62,749 nt of DNA from Ruminococcaceae bacterium UBA6413 (GTDB lineage Bacteria; Bacillota; Clostridia; Oscillospirales; Ruminococcaceae), in NCBI GenBank assembly GCA_002437415.1, contig DJPL01000042.1, positions 1-62,749 of the forward strand. The letters are read 5' to 3'. This document shows, piece by piece, positions 61,409 to 62,749 of this stretch (its first letter is position 1; every line of letters begins with the position of its first letter). The position numbers and the translations under genes were made by a program. The notes under the pieces are model-generated. The model did not search any database. It was not told where the DNA came from and worked only from the letters and a program-made list of their open reading frames with translations.

Positions 61409-62092
61409 ATGACTGATATTATTACGGCAATGGAAAACCGTCACGCGGTAAGAGCATATGACAGTGACAGAAGGATAGAGAAGGGCAAGCTTGATATCAT
61501 ACGGGAGAACATTGAAAGCGTAAATGCCGAAAGCGGTCTTCATATACAGCTTGTGACCGATGAGCCGAAAGCGTTTGACGGCTTTATGGCGCATTACGGC
61601 AAGTTTTCGGGCGTGACAAATTATATCGCACTTATCGGAAAAAAGAGCGATAGGCTAAGCGAGGTGTGCGGCTATTACGGCGAACAGCTTGTACTGCTTG
61701 CCACCCGGCTCGGGCTTGACAGCTGCTGGGTCGCTATGTCATACGCAAAGGTGAAGAATGCTTACGACATCGCAAGGGGCGAGAAGCTGTGCTGCGTTAT
61801 TTCTCTCGGCTACGGCAAGACACACGGAACGCCGCATAAGAGTAAATCGCTCGAAGAGGTCGCGGTTATCGCAGATGATACGCCCGAGTGGTTTATAAGC
61901 GGCGTAAAGGCCGCACTGCTTGCACCAACGGCGATGAATCAGCAGAAGTTCGGCTTTATGCTTGACGGCGACAGGGTTCTTGCAAAGGCGGGAAAGGGTA
62001 TACTGTCCGATATGGATCTCGGTATCGTCAAGTATCATTTTGAGATAGGCTCAGGAAAAGAGCTTTTCCGATCGGATATGAAAATCAAATAA
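61409..62092 (+). CDS. Nitroreductase-family oxidoreductase
   Basis: A 227-residue flavin-dependent oxidoreductase of the nitroreductase fold. The N-terminal MENRHAVRAYDSDRRIEKGK and the FMN-binding AALLAPTAMNQQKFGF are characteristic; YYGEQLVLLATRLGLDSCWV is also typical. The domain order resembles TM1586-like members, which use FMN. The substrate is unknown. It lies 13 nt after the acetyltransferase stop. Confidence 0.88.
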   Translation: MTDIITAMENRHAVRAYDSDRRIEKGKLDIIRENIESVNAESGLHIQLVTDEPKAFDGFMAHYGKFSGVTNYIALIGKKSDRLSEVCGYYGEQLVLLATRLGLDSCWVAMSYAKVKNAYDIARGEKLCCVISLGYGKTHGTPHKSKSLEEVAVIADDTPEWFISGVKAALLAPTAMNQQKFGFMLDGDRVLAKAGKGILSDMDLGIVKYHFEIGSGKELFRSDMKIK

Positions 62093-62277
62093 TGCATATT
62101 TGTCTGATTATACTGTGAATATTCAATGCTTATCCGTAATTTATTCGCTTTAAGCGCCAAATTCACCGAAAAATAAGCCGTTTTCACTGTATAAGTCACA
62201 AGCCTTTGCATATGTGCTATTATAATATTGCAGAAAAAAGCTGCATATAATTGGGGCATAGAAAGGTTATGTGAATT

Positions 62278-62508
62278 ATGTTTTACTATGATGTTGTGGA
62301 AGAAAGCCATTCGGACAGTGATATCGGGGCTTACAGTTCCTTCGGGGTCATTGCTTATCTGATTTCCGACGGCGTGAAGGAAAAGCTTTGTCACATTGAC
62401 GATGTTTTCCCGAACAAAAGCAAAGCGGCGGATTTTGTCAGACGTTGCAATGACTTTCAGCTGTCACCCGTACATATCTATGACGCTATACTTGACGCGA
62501 TCGGGTGA
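62278..62508 (+). CDS. DUF6514-like small protein
   Basis: A 76-residue protein resembling what I recall of the DUF6514 family (MFYYDVVEESHSDSDIG at the start, VKEKLCHIDDVFPNKSKAAD and FVRRCNDFQLSPVHIYDAI). No signal peptide or membrane helix is present. The function is unknown. GAAAGG precedes ATG 62278. A terminator follows. Confidence 0.65.
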   Translation: MFYYDVVEESHSDSDIGAYSSFGVIAYLISDGVKEKLCHIDDVFPNKSKAADFVRRCNDFQLSPVHIYDAILDAIG

Positions 62509-62602
62509 GGGTGTTGTAAGCAGGTACTGCCGTGTATTTGAAAATGACAGGTTACGGCAGGGTAAAGTCAGATGACTTGCTGATAATGCATCAGAAACGG
62601 AT

Positions 62603-62646
62603 TTCTCCGACGGAAGCCTTAAGAGGCTTTGTCGGGGAATTTTTTC
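62603..62646 (+). terminator. Terminator after the DUF6514-like gene
   Basis: An imperfect hairpin between TTCTCCGAC (62603-62611) and GTCGGGGAA (62631-62639), with inner AAGCC/GGCTT pairing, is followed by TTTTTTC. Confidence 0.8.
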
Positions 62647-62681
62647 TGCCCTGAATATGCCAGAGTCGTGTACATAAAAAA

Positions 62682-62705
62682 TAAACCGCATAACAATGCG
62701 GTTTA
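62682..62705 (-). terminator. Terminator of the minus-strand tRNA gene
   Basis: A 10-bp perfect stem (62682-62691 with 62696-62705) is followed on the minus strand by TTTTTTATG. Confidence 0.8.
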
Positions 62706-62714
62706 TAAAGACTA

Positions 62715-62749
62715 TGGTCGAGGTGACAAGATTTGAACTTGCGACCTCT
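62715..62749 (-). tRNA. Partial tRNA gene, 3' part only
   Basis: On the minus strand the window edge holds the T arm (GCAAG-TTCAAAT-CTTGT), the 3' acceptor strand CACCTCG, discriminator A and an encoded CCA ending at 62715. The anticodon lies outside the window. A C1-G72 pair with A73 would suit tRNA-Pro, but this is only a guess. Confidence 0.85.

Overview
The window reads as a chromosomal segment of an anaerobic, endospore-forming, low-to-moderate G+C Clostridia member, most like the Oscillospiraceae/Ruminococcus group. The evidence is a complete spoIIIA operon (spoIIIAA to spoIIIAH), a sipL-like gene next to spoIVA, an oxygen-sensitive class III ribonucleotide reductase, many radical-SAM/glycyl-radical and DUF families typical of gut Clostridia, strong AAAGGAGG-type ribosome sites, and textbook sigma-A promoters with 17-nt spacers. 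The species cannot be fixed from the sequence alone. No CRISPR array, complete insertion sequence or intact prophage is visible.

Layout. 1-2.1 kb: the edge of a repeat element, then aspS. 2.1-4.1 kb: a chemoreceptor with an amino-acid-binding dCache signature. 4.2-8.8 kb: the spoIIIA operon, which builds the mother-cell side of the feeding-tube channel. 9.1-11.0 kb: an orphan phage-type replication initiator and a convergent anion permease. 11.1-14.2 kb (minus): an SPFH plus two Tim44-like zinc-ribbon proteins. 14.5-17.2 kb: a secreted FN3 protein. 17.7-22.5 kb: an acetyltransferase, a CorC-like CBS protein, a tatD nuclease and two divergent LacI-type regulators. 22.6-28.1 kb (minus): a two-component system, a degenerate kinase-like protein, a YnzC-type protein and a Gx transporter/NusG-II/ApbE flavinylation cluster. 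28.4-41.2 kb (plus): ruvCAB, glmM, a methyltransferase, the ECF energy-coupling module ecfA1-ecfA2-ecfT, truA, a beta-propeller membrane protein, a CvpA-like protein and a ClpE-like unfoldase. 41.3-45.8 kb: a short-chain dehydrogenase, repeat copy A, then sipL-spoIVA behind a sigma-E-like promoter. 45.8-51.8 kb: a Nudix hydrolase, an acyltransferase-like membrane protein, rpsF-ssb-rpsR, two paralogous SGNH hydrolases and small envelope proteins. 51.8-52.5 kb: repeat copy B. 52.6-57.7 kb: nrdD under NrdR-like boxes, a duplicated-terminator segment and a YgiQ radical-SAM protein. 57.8-62.5 kb: a membrane protein, a pncA-pncB NAD-salvage pair, an acetyltransferase, a nitroreductase and a DUF6514-like protein. 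The window ends inside a minus-strand tRNA gene.

The most interesting unexplained signal is a roughly 600-bp non-coding repeat family. Two nearly full copies (A near 42.0-42.6 kb and B near 51.8-52.4 kb) share orientation, terminal hairpins and a conserved core of about 210 nt that can fold, with a compensatory base-pair change between copies. A third, inverted and partial copy lies at the left edge. It could be a structured RNA carried by a palindrome-ended, non-autonomous element. Other points of interest are a compact SpoIIIAG, a sigma-E-like promoter in front of sipL-spoIVA, paired NrdR boxes before nrdD, a perfect cre-type operator inside a lacI-family promoter, and the SPFH/Tim44/zinc-ribbon operon.
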